Shown: positions 24,374-35,800 of the stretch, one piece after another
How positions within the stretch are numbered: the first letter of the stretch is position 1
Layout of the letters: every line of letters begins with the position of its first letter
Source: Vicia villosa
Lineage: Eukaryota; Streptophyta; Magnoliopsida; Fabales; Fabaceae
Reading direction: 5' to 3'
Assembly (NCBI RefSeq): GCF_029867415.1
Contig: NC_081186.1
Coordinates: 103,514,753 to 103,578,752 of the forward strand
DNA length: 64,000 nucleotides
Notes under the pieces: generated by a model
The model's database searches: none
What the model was told of the DNA's origin: nothing
Seen by the model: the letters and a program-made list of their open reading frames with translations, nothing else
Program-made: the position numbers and the translations under genes

Positions 24374-25658
24374 TGTTGAAGCGGTAGAGCGGCAAGCAAC
24401 AAAAGTTTTGGAAGTATTCATCCGGGAATTATCGTGTCCACAGAGATCGGTGAGAAGAACTGCCGTTCGACTATCTCGCGTTCTAAGTTTCATGAATTGG
24501 GTGCGGAAAGTAAATGCGGGAAAAGTAAATAAAAGCAGATAAACAATCTCAATAGTCTAAGAGAAATAGTTATGGAATTGCATTTCGTTCTACCCGTCGA
24601 ATACTTAAATCTGAAGATCTATCGCTCGACACTCACAATACGCATCAACATCACCGGGCATCACTCGAGATGCCACATCGGTGCCCATGTCTGCAACACC
24701 GACGAAAGCTCAACCGTACTATTCACATCAGCGATTTCTCCACCGACACAAACAACACGGAGGCATTAAACTCGATACCCACTACGATTGTTAGTCCTAA
24801 ATCCATGTCTGCAACCCAGAAACTAACAGTTATCATTCCTAATCAAGATCTATGGTGTCCATGTCTGCAACAACACAAATCCAGAGCATTTAAGCAAAAA
24901 GATCAAGAACAACAACAATGATGATTTGTAAAGCGAATATATAAACGATCCCAAGATCCACAAATATACATACAATAAGAGTAGAAACATACATACAACA
25001 CCCACCATTGGAATGAAACAAAGGGAAGAGAGAAGATGAACCGGAAAGATCTCACCGGTACAATGAAATCGAGTCAGATCCATGATCAATCCACATGACG
25101 TCGCACCCAATGGTGTTTCCTAAGCCTCTAAACTACCAAAAAAGGATCAGAGCTCAACTTGTCAAGAAGAGGTGATAAAAAACCTAAAAAATCTGTTATT
25201 AACTATTTTTACAAAACTGAGTTTCGCAGTGGGCGCGACGCGCCCTACTTCAGTGCGACGCGTCCTGTATAAATTTACCAAACCGCCCTAGCGCGCGACG
25301 CGTCCTAATCCGGCGCGACGCGCCCTAACTTCTGCCAGCTTATGTTCTTCAAACTCAAAGAGGGCGCGACGCGCCCTACAGCGCGCGAAGAGCCCTGTAC
25401 CAGAACAGCAGAATTATTTCCTCTTTGCTCTCGCAGCCGTGTCTTCGACACTTTATTCCTCAAGGCTCCGAAAACGCAAGAATACCTACAAAAATACAAC
25501 AAAACTATCAAACGATATAAAAGTATATGAAAATACAATTATTCGTAAAGTAAACGTAATTACACAAAAACGGGGGATTATTCAAACGGTATTAACAAAA
25601 AGTATTGATAAGTGCCACTATTTACATACACAAAATAACTACAATTTGGCACTTAACA
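24374..25658 (-). repeat. 5' LTR (in element orientation) of the minus-strand element
   Basis: Matches 21277-22541 apart from scattered substitutions and one extra GC-rich box near 25245. The tRNA-Asp primer site lies three bases beyond its end at 24374. Confidence 0.85.
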
Positions 25659-26192
25659 ACCCCACGAGCATCTGGTGCCAGATCCTGATGACTTTGGCAC
25701 TGAAGCGATCGTTGTCCATAAGAGTTCTCAACATGAGATGAGTAGTCATGCTGAAACTGTTGTCATCAAAAGTTGCACCAGAGTTATTGCATCTTATTAG
25801 GTTGGCAATAGTGGTGGGAGTGATGCTGAGACGAGCGTGTCGAATTTCAGAATCAATGGTGGTCCTACCTTCAGGATCTATGCGTAAAGACGCATTCATC
25901 CAGAATTCTGCCACCATGTTGGGGTAGATAGCACCCTCCAAGACTTCTTCAAAATAGAAGTCCAGTTCTTGGTTGACAAAGAGGTTTTCGATATTGATAA
26001 AATGACGAACAAGTTCATCCTCAGAGAGTCTGAACTCGCCTCTGATGAGGGCTTTGATGTTGTTAAAGGAGAGAGTTTCAGCCATTGCAAGATAAGAAAG
26101 GTGTTCTGAGAGAGAAGTTGTGTGTTTTCTTTTTCTGTGTTTGGTTTGGAGAAAAAGCGCATGAATGAAGAAATGAAGACGATATTTGACCC

Positions 26193-26200
26193 TTTATATA
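26193..26200 (-). promoter_or_regulatory. TATA box of antisense gene 2
   Basis: Minus-strand TATATAAA about 110 bases upstream of the ATG at 26085. The leader between them is CT-rich and contains no upstream ATG in good context. It supports independent transcription of the gene. Confidence 0.55.
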
Positions 26201-26643
26201 GACTGGGAATACTGAAGGGTGGTTTTAAATTGTTAATGAGTGATTGGACTGCGGTTGGTTTTCCAAAGAAAGAAGTTATGGCTTCCGCCGTTTCCCGCCC
26301 TTGGAAGTTGAGAAGTAATCATGAAACTGATGCACGCACGTCTTAAACCGACGTTTTGGAGAAAGTGACGTCACTGTTTAATAATGATTATGGCTAGAGA
26401 AGGGGAAACGTCAAGTCTAGAGGCAAGGATGCTGCGAAAGATGTTCAGGTTCTACACGTTGCATTAAATAAAAAGCACTGTAGAAAATCTAAAGATATAT
26501 TTTGGCAGAAATGTTTAGATTCGCTAAAAGTAATGCTGGCAAACATTATAGATATAAATGGGAGTCAAGCATACAAATATTATGGGTCTACAGTAGTTTC
26601 GATTACAAAACAAAGGTGCAACAAGTAACAGGACTGAAAACAT

Positions 26644-29600
26644 CTAGTTAAAATCTTTAGGGAGATCCGTTTTGATCTTCAAGTATTGAGCCTCCCACGA
26701 AGACATACGAAGCTCAATTAGTGCCCGTTGTTTCTTCAATCTTTCGATCTCTGGCACTAATTTCTGTGCAGTCTCGAAATGTTTAATTCCCGACTGCACC
26801 ACTTCGAGCAAATCTTGTTGGTTAGATTTTTGTATGGCTGCCTGACAACGTTCAGCTTCTTTTATCTTGTCCTCGAGTGTCTTTATCTCTTGTTTCCAGG
26901 AGTTGATGTTCTTCTCATAATCATCAAAGGCCTTCTGATTTTCTGAATGTTTAAGCTTGAGGGCCTCACCTTGTTTCGTTGCGTCCACAGCAGAGTTCCA
27001 TGAAGAGTCATGAGAGGCCATTGTCTCAGATAGCTCTTTTTCGACATTTTGCTTTCGAAGAATGTTGGCCTGGAGTTGCTCGAGTAGAGAGCCTAACAGA
27101 ACAATTACCTCTGAAACTTCTGTGGAAACTTGAAGCAAATCTACCTTCTTTAGAAGTTGATTTAAGTTGTGACTCTTAATAGGTTCCCGGTTGAGAACGT
27201 CTACAAGATTGACCCCAAAGAATCTCTCTTTTATTTGTCGGAGGAGGCTAGGAATATCTTCTTTATCACTAGATTCTGCAGTTACAGCTGGAGAGACATT
27301 AAGTTCCGAAGGCGAAGAAGTATTCGCATCCATGATAGCCTTTAAGAAACTAAGAGGATCAGTTTGCTTAAGTTGTTCCAGCTCCGAAGGAGTAGGCTTC
27401 ACGGGGGCAAGCGTCGAAGTTGTCTCAGGAATGGTTTTCGTATCAAGAGTCGAAGTCCCTTGAAGATCTTGTTTTTCTGGTTGAGAAATCTCTTCCATAG
27501 CATCTTGCTCCGACGCAGTATCTTCACTGTCATGTGTTTGGGGGTTCACATTGTCGCTGCCTGAGAATGGATGATCTTCTTCCAAATTTTTGTCTTGATG
27601 AGTAGGTGGGGATTCGTCAGTGGAGTGACTTTCTTCGACTGGTTCATTAGGCAATATGGTAGCAATTGGCCTAACGTCTTCGAAGACTGGCGAGAGAACA
27701 TGAGTTTGGTTTTGAGAGGTACCTATGTTAAACGGAGCAAAGTTAGTCATAAAGATAAGCCTTCGAGGGGTTTAGTTGACGAAAGTTAAAATTTGACAAT
27801 TACCGTAAAGTTTGTCAACATTAATGGTAAAGCCATGGTCCTTGAAACCTGAAGTGGCAGTGCCAGCGTCATCCTGCAATAACAAGGTAGATGTCAGTTT
27901 AATTAGTTGGTTAAAATCACAAGATAATATGTGGGGTGGAACCCAAATACCTTGGTTGGGATATTGTCTGGACTTGAATTATGACTTTCCACAACGAAAG
28001 CATTACTAGCAGTTTTCAAAGGAGACTCTTCAGAGGACGCCTTATCACCAGGAGAAGCAGTTTTAGAGGGACTTATCCTTTTCCCTTTTCTTGAAGGGGT
28101 AACAACTTTTTGTCTCTTCTTGTGTCCTTGTCTAGTTTGGGGAGGGGATTTATCTTCGCCATCTGAGGCAGCTGTCGAGGAAGCTTTCCGCTTCGAACCT
28201 GTTGGAGGTTTCGAGCTCTGGCGAATAGACGATAAGTAAGGTGGATACTACTCACAGATTGTACAAAATCAAGAATATGAGATGAGTATGTACCGTGGGC
28301 TTCTTGCCAGTGACGATGGAATCACTTTCACTTGGCTTGTTGCTCTTAGATGTCCCAGAATCTTTTTGGGCAGAAGCTTCCTTGATCTTCCTCCTTCGTG
28401 CAACAGCTGTAGTTGAAACTGAAATCAGTATATCAGCAAAGAAAAGAAAAGTCAGTCGAAAAGATTGTCTTAATCCAAACCTTCAGGTATTGGGGTCAGG
28501 ACACGAACATGTTTAAGATCTATATGAAGATGTCCTTTGAAAGTATCCAAGGTATGCTTAGTCGGAACCACTCGTTCAGCGCGTTTTTTGGTACTCTCTC
28601 AAAGAATTTTGAGAGCATTCCCACACAAGAACCAGTCTGGGAAAGGAGGACTTAGAGCCACACCAAAATCAGCACTCGGTAGTGGAGGGAATTTTGGAGG
28701 ATTAAGTTTGAAAGCCACTTCATAGCGTAGTTCTGGTCGAACATACGAGGGCAATTTCAACTTATCCAGTTTGGCGGAAAACTTTTCGCGCAAAATGACT
28801 GCAGCCTCACGAACGGTCCGACTAAGATCATCAGGCCTGTAGATAGTTTCAAAGAATTTTTGAAAAGCTTGGATTTCTTTAATATGAGTTGAAGTACCTT
28901 TTTGAAAATTCTCCTGCACATCAGTAAAAGCTGCAGTTAGTTCTTGAGCAAGGCTATCAGCATCAAAGATTTGGGAGCTATAATAATCCGTCCACCATTG
29001 ATGAAAGTCTGGTGTAGAATAAAAAGCAGGTTCGAAAGAGACAGGAGGAAGATTGGTGGTGCCAACGTATTTGTTGATTTTTGTTTTACATTCTTCTTCA
29101 GTCAAGTACAAGGTATGGAAACACATATGGTTTCTTTTCTCATATAAACACTTGGGTTTTATTTGAACCAACCCAAACTGTCTCGAGACCAAATTTGGTT
29201 GGTAACACATGAGAATACATTGACCTTTTGATGGTCGAAGGCGATGAGAAAATAACCTTGGAGTCAGAAAGGCTTCCCAAATTTCCATTGACTCAGTTTG
29301 TTGATCCTGAGATGTTAATGGGAATTTTCGAGTAAACCATTCGGGACCTATTGTTCTATGTACAAATGGGGCCATAGAAGGATCGAACTGGTTACGCCGG
29401 GCAAACATCATTGAATATGCCAGGAAGTGTTCACGAAGCTTTCCAATTTCTTCTTTTGGAGTTAGGTAAGCTAACCTGGTCCCTTCTATAGTTCAATTTT
29501 TGATTTTGCTATCCTCCTCATTGACGTTTCCTCGAAAGGGAAGATGAGTTTCAAATGTAGCATTAAGCCACAGTTGTAATAGCCAGAAAGGGCCAGCATA

Positions 29601-30569
29601 AAGTAAACTACCGGATTTGAAATTCTTGGTGAGGGTTGCAGCTTCGCTGAAGTTTTCATAAAGAGACCCTAAAAGCAGTTGGCTGAGGTTGAGCTTTTTT
29701 CCAGCATGCAATTGATTAGCCATGCAAAGGTACCTCTTTGCAACTTGAATAGATCTTGAGCAGAAGGCACATCGTGAAAGCCATAGCGCTAGGAAAGCAA
29801 TATGTTCTTCATCGGATACTGCCGTTTCGGTGGTAATATGATGCTTCTGGATGAATGCAGTATAAGTGACTTGTGAGTCATTAAAACCAATAGTATCATT
29901 ATCCATTTCGTTAGGATCGAAGGTTTCGCCAGTTGGTCGAAGTCCTGTAATCGCAGCCACATCGAAAAGAGTAGGGGTAACCATTCCACAGGGGAGATGG
30001 AAAGTGTTGTGAGAAGCATCCCAAAAGTGAACCGCTGCTACTAACATGGGTTGGTTGTATTCTAAACCTGTCTTTGACAGTTGAATCAAATCGTATATTC
30101 CTAACGATTTCCAGAAGGATTCTTTCTGTTTCTCTACTTTTTCTAACCAGGCATAGTACAAATCAGGATCTTTGGCTAAAGGAATTGACCTAAACACTTT
30201 TACAGAGTTGGTCATATAGTTTAACCTAATTTTCGCTAAAGCTAAAGGAGTTACAGTTGGAGTTTCTTCCATGTTAGCAGATTTTCCTGAGGGAGAACAG
30301 CCATCTTCATCTATCCTAATTTTGCTAACTAATGGTCTAGTCTTGTAATAAGCAGGGAAGAATTTATTCAGAGATGGGATATTTTCACCTGGTAATGGAC
30401 CCATAAAAGCGAGAGATTTTCCAGAAAGTTCAAAGGGAATGATTACCTGGGAAGCGTAAATAGCGCGTATTTCTTCGGTGTTAGGGTTTTGAACGTGCTC
30501 TTGTTCCCCAGACCGTGTTGTTGATTGGAGCTTCAGAGCAGGTTGAAGAACATTTGAAGATGAAGCCAT
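26644..30569 (-). pseudogene. Antisense gene 1 of the Tat element: plant mobile domain plus coiled coil, five exons
   Basis: Minus-strand exons at 30569-28481, 28418-28294, 28217-27951, 27873-27804 and 27722-26644, all with GT-AG borders and matching phases, add up to 1210 codons. Residues about 60-480 are a PMD (aminotransferase-like) region, with motifs such as FWKSLGIYDLIQLSKTG and GMVTPTLFDVAAITGL. A Ser/Lys-rich basic linker follows (exons 2-3), then a long C-terminal coiled coil (DYEKNINSWKQEIKTLEDKI). The only breaks are two in-frame TGA codons, at 29495-29493 and 28601-28599; both could come from CGA by C-to-T change. The start at 30569 (MASSSNV) is preferred over the upstream ATG at 30740 because a TATA-like box lies between them. 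PMD proteins act in gene silencing in hosts; a role here is unknown. Confidence 0.8.
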
Positions 30570-30680
30570 AGAGAAATTTCTGATTAAGGGAGCGAAATTT
30601 TGAAGAGATTGAAGATGTTTGGTTTTTGTTGAAGAAGATGAAGAAATAGGAATGAAAGGTTGTGTAGAAGTGCAAGACCA

Positions 30681-30690
30681 AGTATTTAAA
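30681..30690 (-). promoter_or_regulatory. TATA-like box of antisense gene 1
   Basis: Minus-strand TTTAAATACT about 112 bases before the ATG at 30569, the same spacing as in antisense gene 2. Confidence 0.45.
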
Positions 30691-31008
30691 GGTTTAACGG
30701 AAACCCTTTTTAAATCTTTTGGGTAAAATCCAAAGAACACGTGGCGGCTGGTGATTTAATCCAACGGCGGTCGAATAAAGTTAGCTTCACTCCTAGTATG
30801 TAGGAGTAATGATCAAGAAGTAAGGTTAAAACGTGGGAATGTAAGTTATGAGAAGACATCTTTGAAAATGACAAGACGTTTCGGAAACAGGGTCATCAAT
30901 GATTATGACGTTAGTCAGCAGTCTTGGAACTCTCAAAGATCAATAAAGAACGAAATCTTATAATGACAAGAAACGCCTATTTCTGTTGACTCTCGAAACA
31001 GGCATTTA

Positions 31009-31020
31009 TTGGGGGCAATT
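31009..31020 (+). other. Polypurine tract of the Tat element
   Basis: ATTGGGGGCAAT lies immediately before the 3' LTR (TGTTAGC at 31021). Confidence 0.6.
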
Positions 31021-32010
31021 TGTTAGCTGAAGATTTCGTTTTGTAGTATTTGTCCTTCGAAGAAGTAGAAAATCGAAGGAAAGATGGTTACTGATGGCCA
31101 TCCCTTAAAAATAAAAGAATGGCTACTGATGGTCATGCTACGAGAGTAAAGATTTCTAAGTTCGCTATGAAGATAATGAATACTGAAAGCTAGTGAAAAG
31201 TATGTGTCTTCGGGGACTTAGACAAAATTTATAAATATATTCAAGTATTACTACTTAGCGTGTTTTTCGTAGTGTTTGTTTAATACACTGCCACGCGTCG
31301 AAGACGGACTCAGGCGGGAAGATTTGAAATTCGAAGACGGTTTCGTAACTGTCCAAGTAACAGATGGCGTCGCTAGAAGTTCTTATGAGAAACGTGGCAG
31401 CAGATTAGTGTAGGACCGTTAAGGTCGAAACTAGTATAAATAGGAGTCTTAATGTTAGGATTCTGTGTGTTCATTTTGTACAAATCACTCACATATTTAC
31501 TCAAGTATCAAGCGTTAAGAGAAAGAGTTCGCTGAGAAAATGTACGTATGACACCACCACTTTAATACATGTGTATTATCTTTTGTTTTTAAATATCTTC
31601 CAGAATTACTGCATTTCGTTTACTTCTTGCCATTTACATTTCTGTATCTTTACTTTAATGTCATTTACTTTCGAATTACTTTCATGTTATTTACTTTCAA
31701 AGTCTTTAACGTTTCTGCAGTTTAAGATTTTTTACGTTTTAATAGTCCTTTTAATTTCATATGTTATGTTACTTATCTTTTCGTTGAAGTCACATTTATA
31801 TATAACAAAGTGATTATCAAGACTATTTGTTCTTTAATCGAACAACGCTTATTGAAGAAGACAAATCATGAATATGGTTCGAATGAACATTGATAACAAT
31901 CTTCTTGACTATGTGTCCTAGGATCAATCTAGTCGATCCTGCGAGTAACCAAATCATATTTATTATAGTTTGGAAGACTAGCGGTTGTTTACCGGAAATC
32001 ACCGTAAACA
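31021..32010 (+). repeat. 3' LTR of the Tat element (only LTR left)
   Basis: 990 bases starting TGTTAGCTGAAG after a polypurine tract and ending GTAAACA where MULE sequence resumes at 32011. A TATA box (TATAAATAGG, 31435-31444) marks U3/R. The right edge is inferred from the TG...CA rule and the MULE junction because no 5' LTR remains for comparison. Confidence 0.75.
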
Positions 32011-32208
32011 CGAAGACACCCCCCATGAGGTGTTTTCGGAAGTTCATCTCCGAAGACACCCCCCATGAGGTGTTTTCGGAGATGCACTTCCGAATTGTGG
32101 AAATTTTTTTAAAAAAAAAAACGCTTCGGAAGTTCATTTCCGAAGCAGGGGTATTTTGGGATTTTCGCTGGGGGTGACCCCCATAGGGAGGTGGCTAAAG
32201 AAATTTTC
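32011..32208. repeat. Right end of MULE copy 1 with subterminal palindromes
   Basis: Matches 47150-47310 of the complete copy. It contains palindromic boxes near 32033, 32073 and 32123 and the terminal inverted repeat. Confidence 0.85.
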
Positions 32209-32216
32209 TAAAATAA
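32209..32216. repeat. Right target-site duplication of MULE copy 1
   Basis: TAAAATAA follows the right terminal repeat and equals bases 715-722. It lies about 600 bases downstream of the ELF3 stop codon. Confidence 0.85.
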
Positions 32217-32332
32217 ATATTACATATACATTATTGAGATGATTCCAATATAATAAAATGACATATTTTCAAGAATCAAAACAAAACAATAAAATGAGAG
32301 ACTAAAATTAAAAAATGATATATTTGCATAGA

Positions 32333-32594
32333 TCAAAAAATATATTTAAACCTAAAAATAAAGGGTAATCTTAAAATTAAAAAAAAAACTAAGAATTTGA
32401 AAATTTGCATGAAAATGAAATGAACTTTATTTGATCAAGACCCAAAATAAAAAATATATATATATTTGCAGAGATCAAAAAATATATTTAAACCTAAAAA
32501 TAAAGGGTAATCTTAAAAATAAAATAAAAAACTAAGAATTTGAAAATTTGCATGAAAATGAAATGAACTTTATTTGATCGAGACCCAAAATTGG
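32333..32594. repeat. Tandem duplication of about 130 bp
   Basis: AGATCAAAAAATATATTTAA starts both units (about 32333 and 32474), each followed by a shared stretch ending in 'tttgatc(a/g)agacccaaaat'. It is in the gap between the MULE and ELF3; nothing else is seen there. Confidence 0.85.
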
Positions 32595-32809
32595 GTGGTC
32601 ACAACAATGGTTGGTACATGAATTTATTTTTAATGGCATTTTACCATGAATTTACAATCCTTCTCCAGCTTCTCCAAGTTTGCTTCTTCTTCATCTCTCT
32701 CCAAAAGCCTTAAGTATTGTTATCAATCTATAGATACATTGTTAGTGTAAAGGTATAGTTTCAAATTAGAATATCTTGCTTTATTAGACATATTATATAT
32801 AGAAACTAG

Positions 32810-35800
32810 TTACAAAACTTTCCTTTCATCTTGTATTGACATGAATATCTTGGCTGCTGATTCACTTGCTGATTTTTTATTATGAGGAAGAGCTTTGATT
32901 ACTTTTGACTGATGTTCAACATGCGAGTCGCGATCTGGCGATGACCAAAATGTCGGAGCTAGTGGAAATAAAGGAAGTTCATCTCCTTTCATTCTCTTGG
33001 ATGGACTACTGGCTGTACTTACTTGTAATTCTTTATTATCTTCCAATGATTGATAAGTTGAAATATTTCTTGACATTACTTGGCTTATCTGAGTAGACAT
33101 GTTTGAAGGACTCTGGTACAATATTGCTGAATTGAGTTCTGCATATGAGTGACGATTTTTAGGACCACTAGATTGTCCCATTTGTTCGACAGATGAAGAT
33201 GATATCGATCTATGCATGAACGAAGGAACGCATGGTGGTAACAGTTGTGGTAATGATGAACCAGAAAGGATTCCAATCTTTTGATGAAAACTTGTAAGAG
33301 ATGGATCCAAAACATCTTTGGTTCCTGGAGTCAAGCTCAATGCACCACAAGCGCCGTATAATGGTGTCATGATGCCGCCGGCGTTTGGAGGACATGGTCC
33401 AATGATTGGCTTATATACTAGACCTTCAGATGGAGACATGACAGGAACTAGCCATTGGTTTGGTGGCGGGGGGTAGACAATGCTTGAAGATTGTTTGGAA
33501 ATGGAAATGGAATTTGAATTTTTATCAGAAGAGGCTAATGCAAGATTTCCTAAATGATGATTGCCATAATATGAAAGCCGATTATGTTCTTTGCTTATGT
33601 TGTTCACACAAGGAAAGGGAATGTTCCCAACTGCACTGTTTTTAACATCCTCGGACGTAGGGGCTTTCTCGGACTTGCTGTCGTGTTTAAAAACGGTCAA
33701 TGGTTGTTCACTGACAAAGTTAGATTGTAGTTTCTCGGGGGAGGGTGTTTTTGTTGGTGGTTTGTTAAGTACAAGGTTGTCTTCAAACAATAGATTAGGT
33801 GATCCTGCAATTAATCTTTGGACCTGCTTTTAAGATATGTTTGGTTACTTCTCATATGAAAGCAACAAATATTCAACAGAGCAAACAATCAATAAACATT
33901 TAGTTTAGAAATTACCTTTACCAGTCTATGTAACTCAAACACTTGCATGAAGAAGATTCTCTGTTGACTGAATATAGCAATGTCAGAGCCAGGTTCATGT
34001 CAGGAGAAAAATACAGACATTTAAAATAAACAAATGTGTGTAATATGAGTACTTCGAGAAATAGTTCACATGATTCAATCTGCGTTACGATTTCAAAAAT
34101 GTCAAACTTCAAGTAGGATGGATCTTGTTGGAAAGTGAGGTTTCCCAACTCACCTAAACTTTGTAGATCTCATGTGTTCCTACATTCATGCATAGATCTA
34201 TTACAAAATTTTGTTGAAGAATTCTATAAAGTTTAGGTGAGTTGGACTCAGAGGACTCACCAGAATCAAGACAGACCTCAGTTTAAAGAGCACTAACAAA
34301 GGTGCTTACAGACTACCCATCAGATCCCTACGTAGGCAGCGGGGGTTGAATCAACGCCCTTGCAAAGTATGAATAAACTCCTTACCAATTGCACAAACCT
34401 CAATAGGCGTTAGGACTTAAAATTAGTATAATGGGTAGTTACAATTATACTCAAAATTCTCTTAAGGATGAGGTTACTTCCGTAAATTTAGGATTATGTC
34501 TTCAATTAATTAGATCTATCGGAGCATATTTTCAGGATCACCCTTAAGGTGTGATGTTTGATGGGGTTTATGTATGTCAATTGGAAGCTAGTTATTTAGT
34601 GGAGGACTTCATATGTGTGTTCCTTGGTCTCCAAGTTTGACTATTCCTATAAAAGTAGTATAATTAATTAGTTAACAGAACTTGATGATTGAAGAGACAA
34701 TTTTGGGGTAATCATAGCCACCATTAGTATAGTAGAAGATTCAGAAACTTACAGGTTTCACATGTAAAATAACATTAAACTCAGTATAGTTCCTATGTAA
34801 GCAAAAAAAGAGAGAGAGTAAAAATCATAAACACATAATACTAAACAGATAAACTTACTTGATGATAGTTTTTCTTGTTTTCCAAAATTGCTTTTCACCT
34901 ATTAGTCCTACGACATCGTCGGGGATGATATCCAGACCAAACCTACATTCTGAGCTTGATTTATTCAAGGCATCACAATTTCTACTAGTCTCTTCATCTC
35001 TACTCCTCTCTCTCTTTCCATGTAAAGACCTTCTACCGATTTCTAACTCACCAGAACTTTTTTGGACATCACTCATTGCTGGCTTCTCCATGCAATGATC
35101 TCTGAAGTTGTTTTTGTCTACAAAAGCTGCACGATCTTCATGTATATGACCATTGCTGCCTTGCAATGCTTTCAAGCTATCTACTGAAATACTTTTAATT
35201 TCTTCTTTCATTGATTTAGAATTCGTATATTTAGCCGATGAGTTAGACGATTCATTTGTTGTTTCGTCAAAACCATTTAATGAGTGAGGAGATTTTTCCT
35301 TTGCCTTTTGATCAATTTGACTCGCATCTTTATGCTCTTCGATCCGATTCTTCCCATATTGTGATGATTTCAGCTCTATGGCTCCAGATGAATTCATCAC
35401 CTTTCTAAATGAATTTAGACTTTTAAACGAAAAGCTCAAATTGCAGCGAGCAAGTTTGTCTTCATCTTTTTCATTTTGGACGACGCCACCATAATATGAA
35501 CTTTTCACATGAACGGAACTCGGAGTTATAAAAGCATCTTCACCATCAAGTGTTTTAAGAGAACTCTTGCTACTATTGATGTAATTATCTTGCTGAAGTT
35601 TGGTAGTTTGTTTTGCAGGTTTCATGTGTTCTAAGTCATGGCTCACGGTCAACTTCGTTAAGTTAATCTTTCTTGAATTATAGGCTTGAGTCTTCTCAGA
35701 TAGAATAGAAATTGCATTGGAATTGGAGCTGCAGAACTTGATGCTTTGATTACAACCAAGCTGCAAATCAGTATAAACATCACAACTAAAATAAAGTGTA

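Larger units (their letters stand above)
21277..25658 (-). mobile_element. Non-autonomous LTR retrotransposon with tRNA-Asp primer site, minus strand
   Basis: Two direct repeats of about 1.27-1.29 kb (21277-22541 and 24374-25658) start TGTTGAAGC and end TTAACA on the plus strand. Orientation is set by the primer site: next to 24373 the plus strand reads TCCCCGGCAACGGCGCCA (24353-24370), exactly the 3' end of plant tRNA-Asp. The element therefore runs right to left. A purine tract (minus-strand GTTGGGGAGAGT) borders the LTR at 22542. The 1.8-kb interior has no retrotransposon genes. The LTRs differ at about eight bases plus a 19-20 bp indel, so it is older than the Ogre-type insertion. No clean 5-bp TSD is visible; only CCC is shared by the flanks. 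Confidence 0.85.
20965..26085 (-). pseudogene. Antisense gene 2 of the Tat element, split by a nested retrotransposon
   Basis: The gene reads on the minus strand from an ATG at 26085 (MAETLSFNNIKALIRGEF) to 25659. It is broken by the element at 21277-25658 and continues from 21276 to a stop at 20965 (NFQPRRIDENNIMVEDLEFILCGL is visible at the start of the second part). Together the pieces would make a protein of about 245 residues. Its middle (RGRKINIPLMIFKGLV, YGRLLSYIF) resembles uncharacterised 'putative plant transposon protein' sequences annotated in legume genomes; I cannot assign a function. It lies directly after pol in the opposite orientation and has its own TATA box. Proteins of this kind are known as extra antisense ORFs of Tat elements. 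Confidence 0.65.
1689..32010 (+). mobile_element. Tat-lineage Ty3/gypsy retrotransposon, 5' truncated, with antisense genes
   Basis: Order on the plus strand: gag, protease, reverse transcriptase, RNase H, second RNase H, integrase (DDE), then two genes on the opposite strand, a polypurine tract and a 3' LTR. A second, 'archaeal-type' RNase H between RNase H and integrase is the hallmark of the Tat lineage, which includes Ogre. The 5' LTR, primer-binding site and gag start are gone; the sequence begins abruptly inside gag at a junction with MULE DNA. Subtracting the two nested elements leaves roughly 14.2 kb of this element, so the full version would have exceeded 15 kb. One frameshift and one stop in gag-pro plus two stops in an antisense gene show decay. 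Confidence 0.85.
723..32208 (+). mobile_element. MULE copy 1 carrying a plant mobile domain gene, split by a 30-kb insertion
   Basis: The left end begins GAAAATTTCTTTA at 723 and the right end is its inverted repeat, ending at 32208. Both are flanked by the identical 8-bp duplication TAAAATAA (715-722 and 32209-32216), so the two distant ends belong to one insertion event. The left 0.97 kb matches the left end of the complete copy at 44123-47310, including the first exon of its PMD gene. The right 0.2 kb matches that copy's right end. The central 2 kb of the MULE is missing and is replaced by a Tat retrotransposon. A terminal G and an 8-9 bp TSD fit Mutator-like elements better than hAT. No MURA transposase is present, so the element is non-autonomous. 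Confidence 0.85.

Noticed and set aside
21272..25663. 5-bp TSD of the tRNA-Asp element
   Set aside because: Flanks TTCCC and ACCCC do not match well; only CCC is shared, so no TSD is claimed.
723..32208. Single giant autonomous transposon
   Set aside because: No MURA or other DNA transposase; contents are explained by nested insertions with their own TSDs and LTRs.
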